Positions 35,359 through 45,706 of a stretch of 64,000 nucleotides of DNA are shown piece by piece (positions within the stretch are counted from its first letter, which is position 1; the number at the start of each line of letters is the position of its first letter). The position numbers and the translations under genes are program-made. The notes under the pieces are model-generated. The model was not told the DNA's origin and searched no databases. It was given only the letters and a program-made list of their open reading frames with translations. Location: positions 1,550,001 through 1,614,000 of the forward strand of contig JACDTU010000006.1 of assembly GCA_022376465.1 (NCBI GenBank), written 5' to 3'. Source of the DNA: Cubamyces lactineus. Its lineage: Eukaryota > Basidiomycota > Agaricomycetes > Polyporales > Polyporaceae.

Positions 35359-37789
35359 TCAGCCTTCCGGGCGGTCGAGCTTGCGCTTCTTCCCACCGCG
35401 GCGAAAAGGACGGAATCTGGTATGATCATCGTCGTCGTCATCGTCGATCTCATACCTGATCGGAGGCAGCGGGCGTTTCTCGCGAGGTCTCCTAGGAATC
35501 GGCGGCGGGAATTTCCTACTACCGACCAACGACCAATCCAGGTCAGAAGCACCCAGCGCGGTACTGAACGCTTTGTACATAGGGTCAAAATCTTCCAGCT
35601 CGTAGTCGTAGAGCTCTTCGCTGGAATCGTCCTTGTACCACATCCGACCGCGAGAGATCCTGTCGAATCCGGGTGAGGGAGGAGTGTCTTCGACTCGGTA
35701 GCTTTCCATGATCTCCTCGACAAAGGGCGGCGCACAAGGGAAGAGACGAGCGGTCAATGGATTGGGGACAAAACTCGTGCTGTCGTTGAGGTCGTAGTAC
35801 AACTTGAACCATGGTAAGACGGTCGATAGCAACTTGTCGATCGGGCCTGGGTGCTCCCCGAAGGTGCAAGGTGGTATGGCCCTTGTCATGATCTCCCGCT
35901 TGATTGGCCCGCTGATGCGCACGCCGTCCCGGCGGATACCGTAGATGTCGTATATGGCTGACTCGAGAGACATGTTCTTATCTTGACAATGCCAGAAACA
36001 GTCAGAGTCCAGGACAGGGCCGCAGCGCAGGATTCGTATTCCGACTGAGATGAGCAGGTGAATGTATGATTCCAGCTCGTCGTGCGGACGAGATGCATGC
36101 ATTGGATTGTCCTGGCGAAAGACCGACATACAGCGCCAGTCACCCTGTATAGGACGTTATGGCCAACGTATGCGCTATGGAATCTGAGCACTCACGTATC
36201 GCCCTGTTGGAAACGCAGCTTCTCGTGCGGATATGCTGTCATCCGTGATCTCAGGCAGACCCACAGACAGTTCCCAGTCGACGAGGAACCCCTTGAATTC
36301 CGCCTTGACGGATCGATCACCGAAAACCAACCTCGGCACGATCATAGCGTGGCCTTCAGATATATCCGCATGGCATCTGTTTAGGGCACTACTTGCTATC
36401 ATGTCGGCTGCTAAACGGTTAGTCAAACATGCTTCCGAGACTCTAATACAATACTGCATGCACTCACTATGGATGTAGTCTCGAATGACCGAGACCAGCT
36501 CCTTGCCAGATTGCACGCACTCTAGCGGCAGCGCGACTTCTTCCATCACTAGGCGAGAGCGAACAAACCTCTTCAAGCCAAACTCGCCTTCGCCGTCCAA
36601 TCCGAGTCTCGACCGTTTGGCCTTGTCGCACATACGAGTTTGCCGCCATGTCCAAGAGGGGTCCTCCACATCGCCATAAGTGACCACGGTAGGTATGTTG
36701 GGAACACCGCGAGCAGCGAGCAACTCCAAGTCAGGACCGTGTCCTCGACGGAAGGTAATTGCCGAGTCCCGGCGACTCTCCTTGAGGAAAACGAAGCGCT
36801 TCTCGTGCAGGGCGTAAGCAACAAAACCACGCATGCCGCGTTGAAACGGCCCCTGCTTCTCAACGAGAGGCTTTCCGACCAAGAACGACTGGACAGAAGG
36901 CCAGTCGGAACCTGAACCGCGCCGGACTTCAAGCTTATAGAGCGGCCATTCGGCCAGGACCGATTGGCGGAACAAAACACGAACGTACTCAAAGGTCGGC
37001 GGAAGTACGAGGGCAGCATCCCTGGGCCGGCTGTCGGAGAGCTGCCAGTCCGTGTCTTGGTATTCCGCCATGTCCATCGCCAGCTTGTAGTTGGGAGTAT
37101 CAGGGACAATGAGTGTAGCGGTGATATCAAAACCGCGGTCGCACTTCTGCAAGGCGCACAGGCCGAGCAGCACGGAGGAGAGAGTCAACGGTTCGTCAAG
37201 GTAGTTGACGATGCTCGAAACCACGACGCCTGCGTAGTCCCAGCGCGCGATCCTGAAGCGTTCTCCGAAGACGATGACGAGGTAGAGGTGATTGCGTTGG
37301 TGGTGGATAAATATGTCTGTAACGAAGTCGTAGATGTCCGAGCGACGCTTGTCCCAAGCTGAGTTGGTGATGTTCGGGGAAACAACGAAGGGATCATCGT
37401 CGTCGCATCCAAAGAAAATGGGTAGGGCGCAGCCCTCGAGGGAGTCGTACGGGGCACCTGACAGTAGCTCTCCACGCTTCCGGCAGGGAGCTACCGATAC
37501 TGAATGCTTGCTGTACAAGGGACACTCATCTTCAATAACGATGCGTTCCTGCGTACACGGAGGGTGAGGGCCCAGACATGAGGCTGTCTCTACAGAAAGA
37601 AAGAAAATGCGAGTATGCACGTACCCATGCATCAACAATGTCATCAGTTGAGGAATACTTTGATACATCGTTGAAGATATCTTCCCGCCAGGTCGTACCG
37701 ATGGATATATAATGCGCAACCGCATTCGTGCGGAGGTACTCCTGCGAGAACTTCTTGATGTCGATGCAGATGGCGGGATGCTCGTCCAT
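35359..37789 (-). CDS. FunK1-type kinase homologue with altered catalytic loop, 760 aa (copy 2)
   Basis: Four exons (37625-37789, 36468-37587, 36196-36407, 35359-36144) sum to 761 codons. The FunK1 region includes HLYLVIVFGERFRIARWDYAG, a PFVVSPNITNSAW region and LVGKPLVEKQGPFQRGMRGF. The catalytic loop at residues 441-448 reads HADISEGH: the catalytic Asp (D443) is kept, but Arg of HRD is Ala and the invariant Asn is His. The next segment FLVDWELS replaces DFG as is usual for the family. This suggests weak or no kinase activity. The C-terminal FunK1 part (DELESYIHLLISVGIRIL) is complete, with an Asp-rich, basic tail. Start at ATG 37789 gives MDEHPAICIDIKKFSQEYLR. The other member is at 13789-16481. 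Confidence 0.87.
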
Positions 37790-37973
37790 TTGAGAGGTAG
37801 TCAGTAGTAGCAAGGATGTGTGGGTGTAGAAGTTGGGCACGAAAGGAATTTAGACGGTGGTGGTGGTGGATGGGAGAGAATGGCGGCGAGCTGGGGCTGA
37901 ACTACTACTAGCGCAAGCGCTTGTGGCTAAGTTTCGATAATAGACGCCGTATAGACGCCTATTTAGCCAGGTT

Positions 37974-38190
37974 TCAATCCTGCACGGTGTCCTTGTCAGT
38001 TCGAGCTCGTCGCTAGACTCTACATGACTTACCAAACTACTATCCAAGCGTTCATGGGATAACTCCAGAATACCTCTAGTAGCGTCAAGTTGTGCTATGA
38101 GGGAGGAGCGTTCAAGCCAACTCAAACACGCATAAACATCCTCGTATAGCAGGGAAGTGTGCGATATGGCATTGACATTAGACAGTCATG
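37974..38190 (-). CDS. possible 3' end of a small helical protein
   Basis: An exon about 38033-38190 encodes NAISHTSLLYEDVYACLSWL and ERSSLIAQLDATRGILEL, then HERLDSSL. It ends at a gtaagt donor and joins a two-codon terminal exon (stop TGA 37974-37976) through an intron ending ccgtgcag. It looks amphipathic-helical, but no upstream exon or start is established. Family unknown. Confidence 0.3.
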
Positions 38191-38206
38191 CCTTATAGTT
38201 TGACTG

Positions 38207-38473
38207 TTACAAGACGACGTCAGCTATGTGATGCGAATCGACAGGACGGTTTCCCCAAATCAACACGAACGACAAGGCTGACGACAGAATAAATATACCA
38301 ATTGCGAGTAACGTACTGGGAGAGCGACGACGGATGACGACGAGCAGGACAGATCCGGAATCCGAGGTAAAGAGCGTGGGGTGACAGGACATGCGATAGT
38401 ACAGTCTATGTTTGTTGAAGATTAGCGGAGGTATAGGGCTGACCACCAGCCAGAGGATGCCATGGAGTCGCAT
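38207..38473 (-). CDS. small open frame with one possible membrane helix
   Basis: 88 codons from ATG 38473 with a hydrophobic helix (LLAIGIFILSSALSFVLIWG) near the C-terminus. It starts only seven bases after the stop of the upstream Ser-rich gene, so it may be 3' UTR or part of an unresolved spliced gene with 37974-38190. No homologue is recognised. Confidence 0.2.
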   Translation of the reverse strand: MRLHGILWLVVSPIPPLIFNKHRLYYRMSCHPTLFTSDSGSVLLVVIRRRSPSTLLAIGIFILSSALSFVLIWGNRPVDSHHIADVVL

Positions 38474-38479
38474 GCTTTC

Positions 38480-40467
38480 TCAGATGACACCGACTTGTTT
38501 GCCACCCGAGGACGCGATGGAGGTGCGACTGAGCCGCGTCGTCTCGTACATGCTGGAGTAGGTACTCGAGGAGCGGTACGTCATGCCATTGCCTATGCGA
38601 GGACGCGGGCCCGTCCCGACCGTATTGAGCACGCGCGCCGAGGGTGGTGTCACTGGAGATGTGGTCATTGAGCGCGCGACCTGAGTGTTCACACTGGGAC
38701 TCGGCCGCACGAAGCTGCGCGTTGGCGTCGAAGGCGAGGGGTGCTGCCCAGGAGGAAGGGGAAAGTCGGATATCGTATCGTCGCTCATGACGCTGCTCCG
38801 CTCAATAATACTACTACTCGTCGTCGTAGTAGAGATCGAGCGCGAGCGAATTGGCGCCATGACTGCGGCCGATACCGAGCGCGGTGGAACGATTTTAGAC
38901 GCGCCAGGACGAGGGAGGGCCGTCGTCCCAGGGCCAGGCACGCGCGATGGGTTTGACAGGGTGCGCGTCCGGGTATGTGGACGCGGGACGCCCACCTTGG
39001 ACGTGCCCGCGACAGGTGGGCGCGAGTCCGATATAGAAGTGGAGCGCGATATTCCAGTCTGCTTCCCTGCCATCTGGGGAAGACGCAGAGGGCGAGGAAC
39101 TGTAGTGCGCCCTTGGGACGTTTGCGAGCTCGTGACCGATTGAGGTGGCACGCTAGACTCCCGTGAGCCAGAGGAGACGACCGAGCTCGCCGAGGCGTTT
39201 GATTGGGTCCTGCCGCGCGTAAGCGGCTCTGCGTCGACAGACGTGACGCTCTCGGTGTCCACGATACTTAGGCGGCTGTTCGAAAAGCTAGCTGAAGACG
39301 ACCGGGATAGCGTGCGAGTGCCCGGGCGCGGCGCAGGCGAATACGAGGGCGGCGGGTGAGACAGGTTGCCTACAGATGTGGACTTTGTGAGCTGCGATGG
39401 CGCGCGCGCGGAGCTGGACACTGTAGGCTGGCGCGCGAGCGAAGTTGATATGAGCCGGCGAGTCAGAAGGGACGGCGCATCTTCGTCCTCACTGCAGATC
39501 TCACATCAGCGCGTGGTACATGGCACCTGTCAGGCAAAGTACGAACCTGTCACTCCATCCAAGTCCGGTAGTCAGGCCCATTCCCGCGCGGAGCAACGAC
39601 TGGTCTTTGTGTCTGTTCCGACGCCTTTGGGTATCGCGAGGATCCCTGTGGATGCCAGATTTGGTCATTGTCGACGCAGCTTATGTTCAAGTAGCGATCA
39701 GTACGGGAAGTCGAGGTCAGAGATGCACCATACCTGTGGAGGCAACGCTGAGGACGCTGTTGGCTCTTCCCGCCTCAGCATTGTCGTCAATGTAGAGAAA
39801 CAGAGGCGCGGCGCCTCCTGGCAGAAGTTTTGAACGAGGTGAAAGCAGCCCGTCTCGGAACATGAGGTGCCTGCAGCGGAACGGTCAGGGAACTACCCTT
39901 CCCATACGCAGAATCAAAAGACGACACTCACGGTAAAGGAGTGTGTATGTCAAGACTCGAGTCTGACTCGCTTCCGTCGCCTTCCAACTGCCTCTCCAAG
40001 TCGCTATCGTCGTCCTTGAGCAACGTACCGTAATCCGAGATCACAGACTCGTTGTCCCCGGCCACCGTCTCTTTCCCTTTCAGTCCCCTCCAGCTCGACG
40101 GCACCATCATCGACGAATTAGACCGTGCACGCAGAATCGGAGAGTTGAACGTGGCTGAAGACTTGCGCCTCGGACGGGGCGTCCGCGCGATCATCGTCTC
40201 GACATCCGGGCTGTCAGACCGTTTGGTGGCGCCCCGAGTCCGTGCAGGTGTCGTCGTCGTCGAAGAAAGTCCAGGGACGGGTGGCAAGGCTTTGTCTTTC
40301 TTCGCAGAGGCTGACGTCTGAGGCAAGTTCGTCGGAGGCGACTTCGGGGTGCTGGGTCTGCGCGGGCGTGGCGCGCTGCCGAAGACGGCGTCCGCCACGA
40401 CTGGGCTCTTTGGCGAGAGGATGTGCTCCAGCTTGTCTTTCATGTAGACGACTTGGTCGTCGGACAT
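38480..40467 (-). CDS. Ser/Thr/Pro-rich disordered protein with GLGWSDSEDEDAPS motif, 605 aa
   Basis: Four exons (39932-40467, 39734-39870, 39547-39679, 38480-39491) sum to 606 codons. The N-terminus MSDDQVVYMKDKLEHIL is helical, followed by long low-complexity Ser/Thr/Pro/Arg sequence with many SP/TP and RxxS sites (candidate phospho-sites). In the middle, across two junctions, lies HLMFRDGLLSPRSKLLPG, then LTTGLGWSDSEDEDAPSLLT. The compact, acidic motif looks conserved-type, but I cannot name the family. The C-terminal 300 residues are again disordered. It is probably a regulatory or cytoskeletal scaffold; that is inference from composition only. The clean phase of all four exons makes the gene model firm. 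Confidence 0.75.
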
Positions 40468-41201
40468 GGTGTTGAAAAAGGTGGTGGAGGGCGGAGGGAA
40501 ACAGCCTCGAGGTGCCTCGCAGTCCAAGGGCGTCTTCTATGCCACCGGCTCGCCGAAGCGAGATGAAAGTGTTCTGAGTCTCCGCAGCTAGAAGATGACA
40601 ATGTCCGAGCTGGCGACTCGTCGTTCAAGTTGACGAGAGCATGCAGTTGAGCAGGATGATACTGTACAATATCAGGACGAGGCGGGGGTGGAAGAGGTTC
40701 TCAGTTAAGATCTTCCCTCCCTCGAGATTCCGAATTCAGACATTCTTCCAACCCGCCATCTCCTCAAATGTGCATGATATGGGATCAGAATCAGGAGAAG
40801 AACGGGGCAAAGTTCAGTTGGAACGCTGGGAACAGAGACGAGCGCAGGACGAAAGTAAGATGCCATGCATGACTGTAGCTACGAAGGATGATGGGGATCA
40901 CTCTGCGGACAGATGCCAGGCGCGGACCTTGAACGACGTCCCGTACATCGCCGACGAGTTCGGGACAGCGTGCGTTCATTTGGGAGACAGTATGTACGTA
41001 CGACATGAGGCAGCGGGCGCGACATAGAGGAGGGATATACTAAGGGAAGGCGCAGTTAGCAAATACGTACATAAGTTAACACCGCCAAAGACGACAGCGA
41101 GACGGATCAGCACTGCAATGTGCAGGCCGATGCACAAGTACAAGATGTGGTGGAGGGATCAGGATGCGAACGGCGAAGGCAGTGGGCTTTCTTCATAGCC
41201 T
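40468..41201. other. intergenic, no supported gene
   Basis: 734 bases between the start of the Ser-rich gene and the 3' end of the small membrane protein gene. Open frames (plus 40641-41027) lack splice or family support. Confidence 0.4.
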
Positions 41202-41961
41202 TTACTTGTCGACTACGTGGGCCTTCCTGCTCCGTAGGTGATAGCGTTCGCTCTTGTCGCTGGCAGAGCCTTCTCGTTGGATCTCTCCGTTGGAGGGCTT
41301 TTCGCTTTGGTTGCCAGCGGAGGACGCTTTCATGGCTTTGATGAAACCTCTGCGATCAAGGGTCCGTTGAACGATGAGCGTCTGTGAGGATCTACAGTGG
41401 AGAGCGAACTGACCGCTGAGTGGCATCGAGGTAGTCCTCACGGTCATAACGTTTGCTTGTCTTGACCGAGACACCATGTTTAGATACGTTAACGCCTTTG
41501 TTTTTGAGCCTCATTGGAATCATATCAATATCAACTTCTCGGATAGGTTCGCTGGCGGGGCCTGCTGAAGCCTGTATGTCAACGGAAATTACTCACTTCT
41601 CCTTTGTGGATTGGATGGCACTTGAGGTGGCCTTTACAGCAACAAACCCTCCATAAACCAGAGCCGTGATGATAGAGAAGGTCTGAGAAACATGTTAGTA
41701 CCATGGCGTTGATATTCCGTCTCGTGTGAGCTTTCGCGCATGCGCGCAGCATGACCACATTGTGTGAACTGTTTGTGGGGCCCGTTTGATATACATAGCA
41801 TGTTCTAGCCCTCAAAACCACGAGGTTCAAGTTGTCCACCGCAGGACTTACCAACACGAGGGAGAGATAATCAATCCTGGCAACGGAATTCCGTTAATGA
41901 GATAAGGTTTTAATAGACGTTGTCTATGATTAGGCGAGCGGGAAACCCACCAGTTTGCCAT
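41202..41961 (-). CDS. small single-helix membrane protein, 135 aa
   Basis: Five exons (41951-41961, 41852-41876, 41597-41682, 41414-41551, 41202-41349) sum to 136 codons. The first coding exons are 11 and 25 nt. The protein begins MANWIDYLSLVL and has one transmembrane helix (LVLTFSIITALVYGGFVAV). A charged soluble part follows (EPIREVDIDMIPMRLKNKGV, then HGVSVKTSKRYDREDYLDAT), ending in a Ser/Glu/Lys-rich tail. Exons 3 to 4 join as KE-N-EPIR through a 46-nt intron ending gccccgccag. Family not recognised. Topology suggests a short lumenal N-terminus with the basic part in the cytosol, inferred from charge. It could be an organelle membrane accessory subunit, but nothing proves this. Confidence 0.65.
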
Positions 41962-42302
41962 AGTTCAAATAGTACGGGATCCAGTATATGGTCAACTTAT
42001 GAAGTGGATATGCACGTAGAGGTGGAAGTTGAGAGGTCCGAGTCAAGTTCACGAGCGTTCTCATGCAATGTTGTCTCGGGTGACGCCGATGCTCCGCATT
42101 GCGGTGCCAATGATCTAAATTGTATCCGCTGGCGTACATTAGCTTCCGACTTTACATACTAAGTCCGTTGTGCGTTGACAAATCATAAGTATCACTGCAC
42201 CACAAGCAACTGCGAGAAAGACAGCATTGAAAACCACTGGCAAAGCTATTTTGAGGCTGACAAGGCAACCTAGGAAGCACTGCTTTCGAGAATATTGTCA
42301 GC
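41962..42302. other. intergenic between a minus gene start and tRNA-Gly
   Basis: Upstream region of the small membrane protein gene and 5' flank of tRNA-Gly. No other feature is seen. Confidence 0.4.
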
Positions 42303-42373
42303 GCATTCGTGGTGTAGCGGTAACATTGGGTCTTCCCATGGCCTAGCTCCGGGTTCGACTCCCGGCGGATGCA
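42303..42373 (+). tRNA. tRNA-Gly (anticodon CCC)
   Basis: The acceptor stem gcattcg/cggatgc pairs fully with one T-G. The D stem is gtgt/acat, the anticodon stem gggtc/ggcct has loop ttcccat (CCC at 42335-42337), the T arm is cgggttcgactcccg, and the discriminator is A. A run of T follows at about 42388. 71 nt, no intron. Confidence 0.95.
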
Positions 42374-42591
42374 GCCGCTATTGCAGGTTTTTTCATACGT
42401 TTTCTTATTTCGGCCGGTGGGCACTCAGTATGTCGGGACTATCGCCGGCCTTCTTCCTTAAATTCAATAGGAATGTAGGTGTTGTCAGCTGGCTCTGGAT
42501 GGAACGTCGGGTTGGGGCCGTCGGGGACACCACATAAGTCGAATGACCATGAAGCTGGCATCATATTTTATGACCTTGAGCGAGCTGATAG

Positions 42592-42663
42592 TCCGATATG
42601 GTGTAACGGCTAACATTGCCGCCTTTCACGCGGCAGCTCGGGGTTCGATTCCCCGTATCGGAG
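42592..42663 (+). tRNA. tRNA-Glu (anticodon TTC)
   Basis: The acceptor stem tccgata/tatcgga pairs perfectly. The anticodon stem gccgc/gcggc has loop ctttcac (TTC), and the T arm is cggggttcgattccccg. 72 nt including discriminator g. A T run (ttttt) follows about 10 bases downstream. Confidence 0.96.
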
Positions 42664-42925
42664 TACATGTTACTTTTTAGTTCCTAACCTATGGTCTTGC
42701 TGTAAACCCTGTGATAGTTCCCGAGCGCACAGCAGCAACTCTGCACACTTGTTTTTCTAGAGCGAATCGTTCAAGGGGGTATCATCATAACATAGTAGTA
42801 GACAGTACATGCCAGCCTACTCGGGTAACGCATACTACATCAGGCGCCAGACGAAACTCGCAATACAGCGCATTACAACCTCTGGGGGCACCTTGCGTCT
42901 AGGTGAATTAGTCAGAGACAGATCA

Positions 42926-45304
42926 CTAACCAAGTCCCAGGATGAGCCCAACAAGGTCCTTCCAGCCTCTCTTCACAAGCACCCGCATTCCGCCACCGTA
43001 CTCCTCTCCTAGCCACTCGACGAATCGTGCATCGAGCCCGCTGAACGGCCCCAGCTCGAATGACATGACGTCCTTCGGCGAGAATAGCACCGTTTGTGAC
43101 CCTGCGACCGGCGACGTAGAGTGGTCCGCGTCCGCTCTCCTCGGGAACTGCTGTGCTTTCCGCATCTCGAGGAGGACTGCTAAGCGCGAGAGGATCGCTG
43201 ACGTGTTTGCATGGAACGTGTCGAGTAGCGCGAGGGTTGTGAAGACCTGTCGCTCGCGCCGAGCAGCAGCCGCCGCGCCTTCTCGTGCGGTCGGTTCTGG
43301 GACGTTATTCCGTTGCCCGGGAATGAACATGCCGCTCGACGGCGCCGGGGCGTCTTCAGTAGTCGCGCGTGGCTGCGAGTCTTGGCCGTCGCAGTTCTTC
43401 CCTCCCGCCCACGTCCAGGAAGTCATGGTGCTCGCGCGTCGGATAGCGCGTGGCGTACGGATGCCTAGTCCTGACGGTAGCGTGTTTCCTGGAGGACGCC
43501 CTTCGATCCCGAGACCAATATTGCGGATATGTGGAGTGGAACGCGTTCGTAGGCTGAGGTCGTCTTCGCCCTCAAGGCGGATGCTGCCTCCGTTTTCGCT
43601 GCGTCGTGAGATGCCGGGATAGAGGGCTCCAGACGTGTTACGCCACGCGCCCATCCAAAGGCCCGCGCACATCACGCATACATCCTCATAAACGCGCCAG
43701 ACGTCTGTCCACGACGACCCGTGTGAATGATGACCTTTGCCGCTGTGGAGTGAGGGATCGCAGCACGAGTCCAGGCTGTCTTCAGAGTCGAGCTGGAGCA
43801 GGCGGTCGAGCTCGGTCCACTAACAACAGTCAGACGGGACAAACCGGTGTACCGTGGAGAAATCAACGCACAAGTCTGACATCGCTCCATGTGAAGCGGA
43901 CACTGGATAACCGATGCGAGGGGCTGCGTCCACTGGTTTGCTCCACGGGCTTGGAGACGTGAAAGCTGGGCCGCGTATTTGGCGTCGTAGACCGCAGGTC
44001 AATGAGCAGGTCATAGTAGGAAGGTTTGTCGAGGAAAATGGAATCTGTCGTACATGCGATCCAGCCTCGCCCAGTCTTGCTCTCGAATTCGAGCTTGTCA
44101 AGGTCATTGAGGGTGACCATTCCAAGGACCTTGACTCCAGCGCTGCTCCTCCCCTTGAGGGGATGAGGGGTTGGGTCGTCACATCCGTCTTGACTGTCGC
44201 TCGGAAGCTGCTCGCTTACCTGCTCCTGATAGCAAGTATCGGCAGCGACTTGACAGAGGATGCATGCCGCCTCGACTGGAGGGAGTGTGATGATGAGGAC
44301 TCTCCGGCGACCGAGTATATGCTTGTACAGAGTCAGTGAAGAGGGACCAAGGATGCGCAGCAGGTGAGGGAGATGGACAGTAGGGCTGGTGTCGGAATGT
44401 ATGCCCTCGAGTTCTGCGTTCCAGCCCTGCCAGCTACTCATGCCTCCGAGGTCTGGGCGACGGATTTTCCTCTCCTCGAAGAAAGCTCGTGCCGGATCCC
44501 AGTCTTCGTTAAGAGGCTCGAGCGCATCACGGTCTTCTAGGGCGGAATAAATGGTGTTGACAAGAGCTTTCAAAGCAGCCACATGTTTCCAGGGTCGAGG
44601 TCGGGGAGATTTCGCGAGCAGGATACCTAGTGAAGACAGACGGAACCCTCGATGGCCATGCTCGGATGTCTGGCGTCTGCGGAAAACACAAACACCTTGA
44701 TGATCATCCTTCGTGAAGTATCTGTGAGGGCACACTTTAGCATGCGATGTTTTGGGAGGTCAGCTCGTGAGAGTGCAGCGCAAGCCGTTATGTTGCAGAT
44801 TTGAGTAGAACACTCAGTATTCTGAAGGAATGACCTCGATATGTGCTGCTTCAGTTGCTCGGATCCTGGTATTTTAATGTCTGCGCAGACAGAGTGCAAG
44901 CCGTCCGGCTGCGCGGGGATGGTGTTCACTGCGCAGCCGGGCGCATACTTTACAGTCTTCGGTGGTCCGACAGTGGTAGAGGCTTGCATCGGGCGGAAGA
45001 GACCAGAGGTTACTCACACGACATCACGTTCTATGAGATGCAGGCCACTTGGTAGACAACTGAACTCGACATGTGAAAGGTCCAGCTCTGTCCAAGGAAC
45101 CTCAGCTCTGAACAGTTTGCGAGAACTATCCAATTTGCGTACCTTCACTGGCCTTGAGTGACCAGTCTATGATGCTGCCTTTTGTTGGATGAAACGAGGC
45201 ATGGAAGATGGCAACTATACCAGGGCTCGCGACCTCCAGTTGGCGAGAGGCGATAATGTGCGGGACGTACTAATATCCTGAGGTACTCTGTCTCCGGAAT
45301 CCAT
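42926..45304 (-). CDS. DENND11/LCHN-like protein (DENN-family), 646 aa
   Basis: Five exons (45287-45304, about 91 nt near 45148-45238, 45018-45105, 43872-44721, 42926-43819) give 647 codons. The N-terminal DENN-like part reads SPGIVAIFHASFHPTKGSII, DLSHVEFSCLPSGLH, VCVFRRRQTSEHGHRGFRLS and SLGILLAKSPRPRPWKHVAA. The core has HLLRILGPSSLTLYKHIL followed by GRRRVLIITLPPVEAACI, as in the family once called DUF2347. The C-terminus (FVEWLGEEYGGGMRVLVKRG) matches the DUF4484 tail. Family knowledge: DENN proteins act as guanine exchange or adaptor factors for Rab GTPases in membrane traffic. Exon 1 (six codons) is the least sure part. The intron 44722-45017 is 296 nt, long for this genome. Confidence 0.85.
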
Positions 45305-45706
45305 AGAACTCGTGTGCACCTCCAAGCGGTCTGGCGTGTTACGAGGGGTTTGCCCGGGCGGGCCTCCTTAGACAGCCGCACGGATATACAGGTCTAGCGA
45401 AGGTCGTCGTGGCGGTCGTCGTGGTCGTCGCGAACGTTGTCGTGCGAGCTGCGATTTCACGGTGGGCGGACCGAGCGTGCTGACTAAGCTTTGTGGCCAA
45501 GTTGGGACGCGCATGAATGGGCGCCTAACCATCTTGTTCTCATACTCACTCGTGCTTGGAGCGCTAGCTTTCTGTCAGATATTTCCTTCATCTTTCTTGT
45601 TGACGACCACCACGACCTCGTTCCGGATATCTTGCACACACTACCTGGCTGGTGGCTCCTTCATCGACTTTAGTGACTTTCCTCCAGCTGGACTCACTAG
45701 CCCACA
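45305..45706. promoter_or_regulatory. divergent promoter between LCHN-like and SAC3
   Basis: 402 bases separate two divergent starts, so both promoters share this stretch. It contains a gtc/gtg-rich trinucleotide tract (ggtcgtcgtggcggtcgtcg) at about 45403-45435. No TATA box is evident. Confidence 0.5.
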
